DNA of 64,000 nucleotides from Phascolomyces articulosus (lineage: Eukaryota > Mucoromycota > Mucoromycetes > Mucorales > Lichtheimiaceae). This document shows, piece by piece, positions 49,205 to 64,000 of the stretch. Each line of letters starts with the position of its first letter. The stretch's first letter is position 1. The stretch spans positions 984,870 to 1,048,869 of the forward strand of contig JAIXMP010000016.1 of assembly GCA_025677815.1 (NCBI GenBank), read 5' to 3'. The notes under the pieces are model-generated. The model was given only the letters and a program-made list of their open reading frames with translations. It was not told the DNA's origin and ran no database searches. The position numbers and the translations under genes were made by a program.

Positions 49205-50942
49205 CTAAGCTCCTTTTGATGAAGAAGGGGGTGGGATGCTAAAGAGTGACCGAACCGAGTGATTAGCATTAGTGTTTTGTGTACTGTTTGATGTTGATGG
49301 CTGTCCAGATGCTGATAAGTTTGGTATATTGCCACCATAGGATTCCAATAACGAACTAACTAAATCATCTGGTGATTGATAATTGGGTTGTTGTAATATT
49401 TTTTGCTGTTGTTGTCCTTGTGATTTCCAAGATTGATGCGATGAATCAATGTCATTTTGTGGTTTTCCTCTCCCCTTTCCTTTATTTTTGCGTCTTTGTT
49501 GTTGTACATCAGTAATTGAGGATTGGCCCATATACCATGGCGGATCAGCAGTAGCAAATTGTGGTAGGGGAACACCAAGAGGGCGTCTAAATTGTTGTGG
49601 TACTATGGGTGATCCGTCGGATCCTTCAGAAATATCTGCATAGTTTTGAAGCTCTCTTCCTGGAGTAGCTGTTTGTTCATAAGCTGCAAGAGCAGCATCG
49701 AAGTCATCAGGAATCAGCGCTGGTTTTTGACGGATAGGCACTCGATTGCCTGGTGCGGCAGGTTTTGTTCTATTACAACAAGTAAATTTGTTAAGTACGG
49801 TATTTATCTAAAAGAACGAGCGTGGAGGTGTTATATATTTACCTATTCTTTTTTTTCTTTTTACTTTGCTTGTGTGCCAATTCTTTTTCGTCATCTGAGA
49901 AATCAATATCCTATAAAACCACAATCCCATCAACCATCTAGTTATCTATTTAAATAATATTCGATATTGTATATACCTCGTCCGAAATTTCCTCATCATA
50001 TGCATTACTTGCGTCTGTGTACGTTTTCTTTCTTAATTCTTCCACAGGGACCAATTTTGTTCGTTCATACATAGGAACATAGGACACTTGGGCCCCCACA
50101 GTGGCCTTTCCTTTATCAATTTCATCCGGAGAATTGAATCTTACAGAGTAATATGGTCTTGATACTGGACCAAACGTCTCGAAAACCTGTTATCGTAATA
50201 TTTTAATATCGATCATCAGATGCATCCTCATCACACAAAATTGATATAAAAGGCCTGGGAGTGTTACCTCGCCCATTGTAGTACGATCCTCAAAAGCAAA
50301 TAATGTCCCCATGTCTAATACTGTATTGGCCATATCTGGGTGACTATGAACTACGATGACGTTATCAATGATTTCTTCAATAGTACCAATAGGAGTTAAC
50401 TTGGTAGCCGGTGTAATTTCAAAATTTACGGTGTCAATGATAATATGTACAAGCTCGTGTTTTGTTCTTAAAGGCTCCGTTGGTTCCTTATTTCCTTCAT
50501 CATCAAGATCATCCTCTATATCTTCCACATCGCCATTTTGAACATGGTCATTGTTATTATCATCGTCATCATCGTCATCATCCGAAGAGGATAGGTCACT
50601 ACTTTCATAGCCATCGCTCGTGTCCTGCTGATGTTGGCTTTGAGCGATGGCTGCATCAATCTTGTCTTTTTTCTTGGTCTCTAACGTAAAGGAAATAATT
50701 CCATCAAAATCCTCTTCTTGTTGTTGCTGTAATAAAGGCAATATTATTTAACCATGGAATTCAACTTCGTACATGAAAGAATCGCGGCATGATATATTTT
50801 TCTTCTTTACCTGTTGATCCTCGGTATTCTTGGATTCAGCCTTTTTAATGGAGTCAGATTCCTTCATAACAACATCCGAGTCTGCTGGAATAGCATACAT
50901 GGCAACAATGTTAAGATCTTGTGGAAGTGTTTGATCTGACAT
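49205..50942 (-). CDS. NAF1: H/ACA snoRNP assembly factor Naf1
   Basis: Predicted 477 aa; exons in transcript order 50811-50942, 50268-50726, 49977-50186, 49843-49910, 49205-49769. Naf1 binds the pseudouridine synthase Cbf5/dyskerin while H/ACA RNPs are assembled and is later replaced by Gar1. The Gar1-like core is visible (about residues 135-235): TPIGTIEEIIDNVIVVHS, MGTLFAFEDRTTMGEVFET, FGPVSRPYYSVRFN and VGAQVSYVP. Before it lies an acidic Asp/Ser stretch with nine Asp/Asn in a row; after it come DIDFSDDE, a Lys run (QSKKKKKN) and a Gln/Pro/Asn-rich tail. All junction phases agree. The start is the ATG at 50942, since the longer frame uses TTG. It shares its promoter with the GTPase gene at 51083. 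Confidence 0.9.
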
Positions 50943-51082
50943 TTTTTGATCGATCAAAAAAAAAAAAAAAAAAACAAGGTGGAAAGATGAGTTTCTTGCT
51001 GAGTTTCAGCGAAAAAAATATGCATGTAAACAAATTTTAGTGCAAAATTGGCTTGGGCAACATCTTTACATATCAAAATAGT
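50943..51082. promoter_or_regulatory. 140-bp divergent promoter of NAF1 and the YqeH/NOA1-like GTPase
   Basis: Only 140 bp separate the two start codons. The stretch contains a 19-A run (50956-50974), a nucleosome-excluding type of sequence, next to the palindrome TTGATCGATCAA. Both genes serve RNA/ribosome maturation (snoRNP and mitoribosome), so co-expression is plausible but not shown. Confidence 0.6.
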
Positions 51083-52873
51083 ATGAAACGCGTAATAGCA
51101 CTTTCGACAAGGCAGCGACTAACACAAACACCTGTTTACCATTCAGTTTGCCGAGCACATGTCACATTACAATATTATAATACATTATGCATTAAAAATC
51201 GTTGTATTAGACATTTGCGCCGGTCACCAGTAATAACAATGGCAGAGGGACGGTTTTTATCTACAAGTGCTGGATCAACTTCCTCACCAGTATCAGCATT
51301 AGTCCTTGAAGGTGATTGTCCCGGTTGCGGTGCACCATTTCAAGCTCACGATCCAAAAAAACCTGGCTATTATATTGAACGTAGTAATATTGATCGAGAA
51401 TCAAATGTTGAGCGTCAAAAGCAACGAAAACGTAGTAACAATTCCATGAGTGATGCTGAATTCAAAGCGGCAGTTGATGCCCTTGACCCCGAGCTTCGTA
51501 CTTTACTTGAAGAAGGAGGCAGCTCATTTAAACAATTTGAAAAAAAAATGATACAACAGCAACAACAACATCCGACGGATAATGGCTCCTTCCCTATTAC
51601 TACTGACAAGTCAAAAGAAGATTTCACTAAACCAGCGATATGCCAACGTTGCTATTCTCTTGCGCATTATAACCGAATCACAACAGATACATCACCTACA
51701 TTCCTTCGTGCCACACAGCAATATGGTTCTCTTGAGTTTCTAAGGACGAAACATAATCCATTGATAGTCGTTGTCTTAGATATGACTGATTTACCATTTT
51801 CACTTGGATCTCAGTTACTGGGTCTTATTCAAGATAACCCAACTGCTCGAGTTTTAATTGCCGCCAACAAAGTGGATATGATTCCACAACGGGCGCGTTG
51901 TCATGAGCAGCGGATACGTGATTGGATTGTTCAATATTTAAAACAACAAAGATTTCCGACCAAACAAATCAAAGGGATTTCTCTTGTCAGTGCAAAAAAG
52001 GGATGGGGTGTGTTGAACTTACTTCAACGCATCGGTGAGGAACGATTACCAACAGACGACGTATATCTTGTTGGATCTACTAATGTAGGAAAATCGGCTC
52101 TGGTTAACAATATACTTATACAACGGGCAAGTAAAGATAAGCGACAACAGTACCACGTCACTAGCTCTGCTATACCTGGCACGACTATGGGGGCATTGCG
52201 AATACCACTCCACGCACTTCATATGGGATCCTCGTCACCCCGCGGTGGTGGTAGACGGCTGATTGAACGTGACCACTACTTGATTGATACTCCTGGAGTG
52301 ATAAATGACCAGCAACTTATTCATTTAATGCCATTTAAAGAGCAGAAAAAACTTATGCGTCAAAAAGAGTTTAAACCTATTACATTTCGTTTGGAAGCTG
52401 GTAAGAATATCTAAAATTTTCAAACACTTAATGTTTTATATTTCATCTTAACGTATACATAATCTATCATTCTCTTGTCCATACTAGGTCGATCTTTGCT
52501 TTTGGATTCGTTTGTTCGTATCGATGTAATGGAAGCCAGTAATCCGGTGCTTTTCACCTTGTTTACACACATGATACCGCACATTACGAAAACACTCAAG
52601 TTAATGGGTAAGGATAGCTCACTAGAACCTATTCCGCAACTACTCTCTGTTCAAGGCACCCATAAATCACGAGCAGCAGTTGATTTTGCATTTGCAAATA
52701 TTGGATGGATAGCAGTTGCAGGGTTATTTGATAAGGCTAGATTTCGTATTTGGTTGCCTAATGGTGTGAATCCCTCAGAGACATTTGCTATCCGAGAGCC
52801 TGCCATGTTACCATTTGAATACCAAGGCGTCATACGTAAATTTTTTGGGTCAGGCGAAAGAGCAAGAAAATAG
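51083..52873 (+). CDS. Mitochondrial circularly permuted GTPase, YqeH/NOA1/Gep3-like
   Basis: Predicted 567 aa; exons 51083-52400 and 52488-52873. The N-terminus is basic and Ser/Arg-rich (MKRVIALSTRQRLTQTPVYH), fitting mitochondrial import. A zinc-finger pair follows (CPGCGAPF near residue 80, CQRCYSL near 187). The GTPase motifs come in permuted order, as in YqeH: G4 ANKVDM (about 262), G5 SAKKGWG, G1 GSTNVGKS (about 331), G2-like PGTTMG, G3 DTPG (about 401). The C-terminal part (VQGTHKSRAAVDFAFANIGW) matches the YqeH/NOA1 C-terminal domain. The family assembles the small mitochondrial ribosomal subunit. The start is the ATG at 51083 rather than an upstream TTG. Confidence 0.9.
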
Positions 52874-53032
52874 AGTATTTATTAAGGACATCAAATATCC
52901 ACACATAAACGTAAAGCATAGAAATGATACAACAGAAGTCCAAGACTGCCAAAAAGATTTAACATTTTAAACATCTTTATAAAAAAAATTCTTAATATAA
53001 ATAGTTTATTATATTGTATAATTTTATAATGT

Positions 53033-58071
<5,039 letters not shown>

Positions 58072-58185
58072 TTAAAATAAAAGAAGAGGCTACCCGGTAA
58101 AAGCTAGGGAAGAAAAGGAAGAAGAAGAAAACGTCCTTTGTTTCTGAGTTTATGTCAATCAACTAATTGATGCGATTGATGGATA

Positions 58186-58192
58186 TGAGTCA
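58186..58192. promoter_or_regulatory. Gcn4/Cpc1-type site (TGAGTCA) upstream of ARO1
   Basis: A perfect TGAGTCA in the 451-bp divergent region between ARO1 (-) and the cupredoxin gene (+), 127 bp before the ARO1 start codon. Fungal ARO genes are known targets of general amino-acid control by Gcn4/CpcA. The spacing is like that at NAGS. Confidence 0.55.
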
Positions 58193-58510
58193 CAACTCGT
58201 CTGTTTTTGAATGTATTACCTGTTTTTTGACACTGCCACACTTTGCATGCATCATCCCTTCTCCTTTCCACTTCGCCCCATTCAATCCCTTCCCTCCCCC
58301 TCACCTTCGAGACTTTATTATGAAACATATTTAAGTTTGTAATATGCTTCTTAAAAATACGGTCTAATTTTAATTTTTTATTTTGGTCATTTATTGATCG
58401 TTTACTAGATCCATAAATAATTTTCTTTTTTCGCTCTGTGCACCTTTTTTAGAAGGAAAAAAGAATATGGCCAATCGCTTCCTTTTTCCACTTCTTTTGA
58501 TAAATTTGTT

Positions 58511-60057
58511 ATGGTTCTTTTATTATATTACTTGATATTATATCTACTGCATATGCCATTAATAGCGTCGCAGTCCAATAACGACGATGTTCCTGATAAT
58601 CCTGCACCTTATATTCCACGACCCGTTGATTATCAAGGTGACTTTAGAGTACTCCATGACGAATTGATTCAACCGCTCGATGGAGTTGATCGGGAATATT
58701 ACATTGCCATTGACGAAATTATATGGGATTATACTCAATATTCAACTGAAATACCTGAAAACACTGCCGCTCATTTCTGGACAACTACTAGTAAGAATAA
58801 TAATTTATCTTTTACATTCGAACCATACATATTTTTGTTTTATCCAGCCTTCCTTTCTTCTTTAAAATAACACTAAAAAAATACTTCAGGTCCAACCCAG
58901 GTCGGCAACATGTATTATAAAGCTGTTTATCAAGAATATACAGATGAAACATTCACAACCTTAAAATCTCGCCCTCAATGGCAAGGATTATTAGGTCCAA
59001 TATTACGAGCTGAAGTTGGGGATACCCTTCGAGTTCATTTGTGGAATAGAGCCTCGCATGATTTTTCAATGCATCCTCACGTAAGTTTATTTTTATAAAG
59101 TTGTTTATTTATAGAGTTATATTTAAAGAAAAAAAATAAACAAATAATAATGTATCAAATTGAACTTCTTGTCATGTGTATATGTTTCACACAGGGTGTT
59201 TTCTATGAATTTGAAATGGAAGGTGCCGTTTATAAAGGTGCTTTGGAGAATTCATCTGTAAAACCTGGTGATAATTATACTTATAATTGGCTTATTGCGG
59301 CACGAGCGGGTCCAGGTCCCAAAGACGGAGATTCTCTTGTTTGGGGCTATCATTCCCATGTGCATGAAAGTGATATGTAAGTTTATTTGCCTTCTGTTTT
59401 TGAAAGTATAGAATGTGATGCTGAGCAATATTACATTAGTTATAATGGGCTTTTTGGCGCAATTCTTGTTTATCGGCCTGGATCATTGAATCAAGCAGTA
59501 ATTGCTAAAGAAGTTGTAACAGCGCTATTTGGTACTCATTCTTAATTTCGTTTATACCACTAGAAAGACCAATAATTATCTTATCTCTGACTATGATAAA
59601 TTGTTCTATTTTAGCTATAAATGAAAACCACACTCCTTACTTAACCGAAACAGTACATAAATTGGCACATCATGTGGACCTCGAGGTTGTCAAACATAAC
59701 CAAACGGCAAAGCGAGAGTTCCGACTATCGAATATCAAGCAATCAATCAACGGTTTAATCATGGCTGAACCAAAAGACCTTGTTTTAGAACAAGATGAAT
59801 CTATCCAGTGGCACCTTCTTGGCTGGGGCTCATTCAATGATCTTCAGATGGTTTCGTGGCAACAGGGACATGTCTCAATGTTTGATATACCAGTATCTCA
59901 AATTCGATTAATGCCTGCCTCGTTTAGAACGGTTAAAGTAACACCTGGTATACCTGGTACATTTCAATTTGGCTTCTTAAACCATGAATCTGGCATCGAA
60001 GGGATGAACATGTATTATCAAGTAGAAAAGTCTCCCTCTAAGAAAAAAACTAATTAA
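58511..60057 (+). CDS. Secreted ceruloplasmin/hephaestin-like multicopper-oxidase protein, C-terminal copper motifs lost
   Basis: Predicted 395 aa; exons 58511-58790, 58890-59080, 59195-59376, 59440-59531, 59615-60057. A signal peptide (MVLLLYYLILYLLHMPLIAS) is followed by a ceruloplasmin-type cupredoxin domain (YYIAIDEIIWDY, LLGPILRAEVGDTLRVHLWN) with two His pairs of the usual trinuclear copper site: SMHPHGVFYEF and WGYHSHVHESD. The second cupredoxin domain keeps the fold-like text (IQWHLLGWGSFNDLQMVS, FRTVKVTPGIPGTFQFGF), but where active enzymes have HxHGH it reads WQQGH, and where they have HCHxxxH it reads FGFLNHE. So four copper-site His, the type-1 Cys and its partners look missing. 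Active members oxidise Fe(II) or phenols; this one may be inactive or have another role. Splice phases are all consistent, so an annotation error is an unlikely cause. Confidence 0.82.
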
Positions 60058-61436
60058 CAATGATACTTTTTTCTAAGCTCGTTGTCACCCTCAATAAACA
60101 TAATACTCTGAGGAATTAGCATAATAGTTCATATATATAATGATTATCATGGTAGTAAATTAGGAAATAGTTTCTGTACCTTAGAGAAAATACAGAATTT
60201 TGCATTCAATACCACCAAAGGGATGTCTTTTTCATACATGGATCATAATTTCATGTATGAGCATTGTAATTCATAGATGGGCTTCAAATTTCTTATACAA
60301 AGTGCATTTTTTTTATACATGGGTACACTATAGAGAGTTATTTTCATTTTGGAAGGGCAATGTATTTTATATTTAAAGGATATGCATTTGACCTTGGCAC
60401 CACAAAAAAAATCCAATTAGTCCCCACAAAATCCAATGCTATATGTGCAGTGTAGACTTTAAAACTGTCACATAAAATAGTTATTTTATAGTTTATTATT
60501 CATTACTACCATGTCTACCTCGCAATCAGCTTCTGGAACCCCAGCTTCGCTTTAAATGAACAAGAAAATCAGTCCATGAAATGCTTTTATACATCTTTTT
60601 CAAGACAACGACATTGAAAAAGGTACTCGAATTTCATTGATTAAATCTATATGAGCAATTAGCACACATTAGTTATAGAGTGGAGAGATTAGTCGAGATT
60701 GAAGACGAAGACACTTTGAATGATGACTAGCTTGGTGCCGGGTTTGACAACCTCAATAGAGAAAAATAGATTATCCCGGTTAACATGTCTGAGGCAAGAT
60801 GAATTACCTAATTCTTCCGTATTTGGAAAAGCTCCCTGAAAGGGTCATTTTCATAAAACGATATACTTCTATATTGTGGAATAATAATAAAAAAACTATT
60901 GTTCATTATATATATGTATATATAAATGATCGTAATCATTAAAAAATACTAAAAAATGATGCCGATCCTCCTAGTCTTCAGGTACATTGTTACTGGCATA
61001 TATTAATTAATAATAAACAGTAATAATAATAATAGTATATTAAGTAGCGTGTCATTATTATCTATTATGTTAAGTCTACTCTACATTGTAGGAATTTAAA
61101 ACCTATGATATTGATGTATATAAAATTGAAGATTTCCCCAAAGGCCATGAGGATGAATTTAATAATTCTATGGGTCCATTAAAAGTTTCATATAGGAATA
61201 TACATGATTTTGCGCTCATTTATTTGGCTATGAAAGCTTTTGGAATACAATGACATTATCTCCAAGTATATATATATATGTAACAGGCAACAAGTATATA
61301 AAGGTATCGATTCAGGTTTATAGATGTAAAAAATTAAGGTACAGGTTTTTTCGTAAGAAATTTACCATAGCATTTTTATAATAGCGAATATGTTTTTTGA
61401 AATCGTGATGGTGGTTTTTTTTTCCATATAATACGC
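60058..61436 (+). other. Intergenic region with possible decayed coding sequence
   Basis: Mostly A+T-rich. Two pieces look coding-like but are not joined by any valid model. Around 60655-60730 a frame reads LAHISYRVERLVEIEDEDTL before a stop. At 61094-61252, after a good acceptor (TTGTAG), a frame reads EFKTYDIDVYKIEDFPKGHE and ends FALIYLAMKAFGIQ with a stop. No family is recognised. It may be the remains of a gene or retroelement. Confidence 0.25.
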
Positions 61437-61570
61437 TTTTAATTTTCATGCTAAACATTTTCAATTTCTACACTAAACGTTTTTTATTTTCGCGCCAACA
61501 TTTTTTTTTTTATTTTCGCGCTCAACAATTTTTATATTAGTGCCTAACGTTTTTAATATTCATTATGTTG
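61437..61570. repeat. Degenerate tandem repeat, unit about 23 bp
   Basis: Five or six units of the form TTTTTATTTTCGCGCTCAACA with changes (TTCATGCTAAACA, TCTACACTAAACG, TTCGCGCCAACA, TTCGCGCTCAACA, TTAGTGCCTAACG). It is A+T-rich with CGCG cores in the middle units. Function unknown. Confidence 0.65.
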
Positions 61571-61892
61571 CGTTCCTCTCATACGGTGAAAAATTGTTGT
61601 TTTATTTAATGTCTCCATTGAACACAGCGTCCGGCTGGACATATCTGTTCAAAACAGATCAGAAAAGCATAGAGTTTAGAAAAAACCCTGTTGGGATACA
61701 GGGAAAATGTCAAAAGAAGGGTGTAAATGGGAGCATAAAATAAAGTTAAACAACATGATTGTTACCTAAATAACCTTACGGGATTTAACTAGTTAAGAAG
61801 GGTAGATTAGATATTCTAGCAACATCAAAGGACGTCAGCCATCCACTGTTATGAAAAAAATGTGCGACTGTGTGCTTAATATGATTATCTAG

Positions 61893-62724
61893 TCAATTAA
61901 TTGTCTGTAGGCAACGATTCCGTTGGTAATGTGCTGCTATTTTACTCTTTTTTTGTTTGGGTAAAGAAATATAAGTCGGGTCCCGGAGGTATATAGGATC
62001 AGTTGGGTTGAATTCATATAGTAGTAGGGTGTTTACTTTCCTAAGTAATAACGAAACACTTAGGAGATACTTTGTATGAATGAGTAGGCTTAAGACATTT
62101 CTCGCAGGGTACGAGATATCGATTATGCGATTTGGATTAATTGTTAATGATCGTAAATACTGACGTATTTCAGAATGGGGGAGTCTCTTACCAAAAGGGA
62201 TATGAACATATTGGAAACGTTGGTACTCGGATGGTTTCTGAAAAAACTGTGCCGCCTCCTGAAAACTTGGTGTACCTTTGTTTTTTGTTTGTGTAATGTT
62301 GTTTGCATCATGTGATATTAGTTTCCGTTTTTCATATTTTTCGTTTTGTTTTGGTGTGTTGGAAGCGGTTGTTGTTTGCAGTCCTATCTCTTGATTATGA
62401 GGTCTCTTCAAGTTACTATTGACGAGATCGTTTGTTTTACTGATACGCATTGCCTCTTGTACACTATTTCTTTTGTCAAGAGACAGAGGATTTTACTGGT
62501 TGTATATTAGAAGCGGCCTTTGTTGGTGTAGTTAATGTAGTTAGTGACTTTGATTCTCTCTGTTTAGGTGTTTCTTGGGCTGTTTTTAGTTGGGAAGCTA
62601 GTGTTGGAGTCGGTGCAATTGAGACAGTATTAACTATGTGTGTCGTGAAGTTTTGGTTGTTATGTTCTTTTGGTTTATTCTTTTTGATAGTGTGGTGAAC
62701 CACACTAATACATGATAGATTCAC
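61893..62724 (-). pseudogene. Gag/ORF1-like retroelement relic, second copy of the family
   Basis: The minus-strand frame 61893-62450 encodes 185 aa with FQYVHIPFGKRLPHSEIRQY and INPNRIIDISYPARNV, then FNPTDPIYLRDP, matching the plus-strand relic at 41936-42220. A Thr/Pro/Lys-rich stretch upstream (62476-62724) is in a different frame after a short gap. The upstream end runs into the candidate LTR at 62691, which may have cut it. Confidence 0.55.
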
Positions 62725-63093
62725 TCATTCATAAATAACCGGTTAAACATCATTCCATAATAAAACATGATATAACCAATAACACACTATATCACTCTTG
62801 ATTCGTTCCTCATTACTAATAATCTGGAATACAGAAGAAAGATGAAGAATGATTACTAAACAGGATAATACACCTATTGCTAGGTACATAAAGAAATATC
62901 TAGAACCAAGTACGCGTATACACTTGAATAATTGGATATCAATCATCCTTTAATCAAAGTCAGTGAAACATAGTACTAGAATGATCTAGTGAACAACATC
63001 ATTACATTAGATAGACAAAACATATAAATATGAGCAAATTTGAACAATAAAAAGATTCTCAACTATATTCTTATCCGTCTCTTTATTTTTACA
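62691..63093 (+). repeat. Candidate 5' LTR of a retrotransposon
   Basis: It begins TGTGGTGAACCACACTAATA (a short palindrome, as many LTRs do) and ends TTTTTACA, about 60 bp before a gag-like start. Inside are a TATA box (ATATAAAT near 63022) and AATAAA (63047). The second LTR would lie beyond the right edge, so the ends are guesses. Confidence 0.35.
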
Positions 63094-63156
63094 TTCGATT
63101 TTATTACCACTTCATCTCATTTTTATAGTTGAATTATCTATTTCTCTATTTAAATC

Positions 63157-64000
63157 ATGTCACCCCAAAGCAACAAGATCCAACCTACCAACAAACCTGA
63201 ATCCACTTCTGGTCAACCCGAAGTTCCTATCCCTGGTCAAACTGAACCATCCTCTCCCATCCAATCTGGTCTCTCTATTACTAACACATCTGACGATGTA
63301 GTAATGGAAGAAATAGAAGATCCCCAAAATAATAATAATAATAAATTGCAAACATCCAATGAACTGGATAGCACTTTACCTGGTAGTACACCAGAACAAA
63401 AAATAATAAAAACGGTTATCACACCTACCAATTATGTAGCTGACAGAGTTTTAACACCTAAAAACAAGGGTAGCTTGCTTCGCTCTCACTATGAGGCAGC
63501 AGCAGATGCACTCTTACTTGCTACTAACCAAACACCTGAACAGAAAGCCATTCTCAAGCAGGAGTACAATGATGCCCGCGAAAAATATAATATCTATAAA
63601 GAACTGAAAAAAGAAACACAAGATGATACTGCCTCCAACTATGTACCCAAGAACATGCCCAAATTACAAATACAAGATAGTAAGGTTCGTTATCCCAATG
63701 AAACTGTACATGAATCCCTCGATGCATTTATCTCCGCCTTTGAAATGAAATTAGACATGTACAAATTACCTTTAAACCAAAACTGGGAACGACTCTTCCA
63801 AGGTTGTATCCATCACTCCCAACTTCCTTGGTTCCGTCTTGAACTACGTAACAAAAAACTTACCTGGAAAGAAGCTTGCAAGAAAATCAGGGAAGAATTG
63901 GCAATCCCTTCCACATGTACAAAAAGCAAGAAGAACTGTTCAAGGCACGACCATTGCATGGTGAATCCATCCATGACTATACACAAAGATGTTAGCCTGC
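63157..64000 (+). pseudogene. LTR-retrotransposon gag, frameshifted, running off the right edge
   Basis: Starts MSPQSNKIQPTNKPESTS. A low-complexity N-terminus is followed by a capsid-like stretch: RYPNETVHESLDAFISAFEM, LPLNQNWERLFQGCIH and LTWKEACKKIREEL. Near 63896 the conserved text continues in another frame (GNPFHMYKKQEEL, LHGESIHDYTQRC), so one base has been lost, and a TAG follows at 63993. The pattern (short capsid helices, NPFHMYKKQ) is that of Ty3/Gypsy-type gags of early-diverging fungi. Pol would lie outside the window. The copy is not functional as it stands. Confidence 0.6.

Overview
The window reads as nuclear DNA of an early-diverging filamentous fungus, most likely Mucoromycota (Mucorales or a close relative). 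The grounds are strong A+T bias, many short GT-AG introns (about 50-320 nt), long in-frame runs of Gln, Asn and Thr codons, a fused pentafunctional AROM gene, a fungal Pkc1, a LIM-RhoGAP, a ceruloplasmin-type cupredoxin protein, and LINE and LTR retroelement relics. I did not try to name the species. No tRNA, rRNA or CRISPR array was recognised.

Left part (1-25041), mostly housekeeping and signalling genes. The 3' part of an ELG1/ATAD5-type clamp-unloader ATPase runs in from the left edge (1-2771, +). It is followed by a LIM-RhoGAP regulator (3177-8577, +) and, converging on it, a PKC1-type kinase (9973-14584, -). Rho1, its GAPs and Pkc1 act in one cell-wall-integrity pathway, so this pair may be functionally linked. 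A 3.4-kb gap with a TA-flanked MITE leads to N-acetylglutamate synthase (18023-19921, +), a secreted purple acid phosphatase (20352-22349, +) and an F-box/LRR gene (23210-25041, -) with a broken tandem copy of its own 3' end beside it.

Middle (25042-44398), accessory. A decayed minus-strand LINE (ORF1 with zinc knuckles, ORF2 with endonuclease start and YADD reverse transcriptase) is split by a 1765-bp non-autonomous foldback element that has an 8-bp target duplication and many ACGCGT motifs. Two tandem acyl-CoA synthetase/FATP-type genes follow (32497-35346 and 36769-39664, +). They share a 14-nt microexon but differ in several other introns. After them come a second MITE copy carrying its own insertion, a gag/ORF1-like relic and a LINE 3' relic.

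Right part (44399-64000). Here lie the Mph1/FANCM DNA helicase (+), Naf1 (-) and a YqeH/NOA1-type mitochondrial GTPase (+) that share a 140-bp divergent promoter, the AROM polypeptide ARO1 (-), and a secreted ceruloplasmin-like protein (+) whose C-terminal copper motifs look lost. The end is again repetitive: a degenerate AT/CGCG tandem repeat, an ORF1-like relic, a candidate LTR and a frameshifted gag running off the right edge.

Perfect Gcn4/Cpc1-type sites (TGAGTCA) lie about 131-141 bp upstream of NAGS (arginine pathway) and about 127-133 bp upstream of ARO1 (aromatic pathway), which suggests general amino-acid control of both. All exon coordinates come from reading frames and splice-site sequences; none is confirmed by transcripts.
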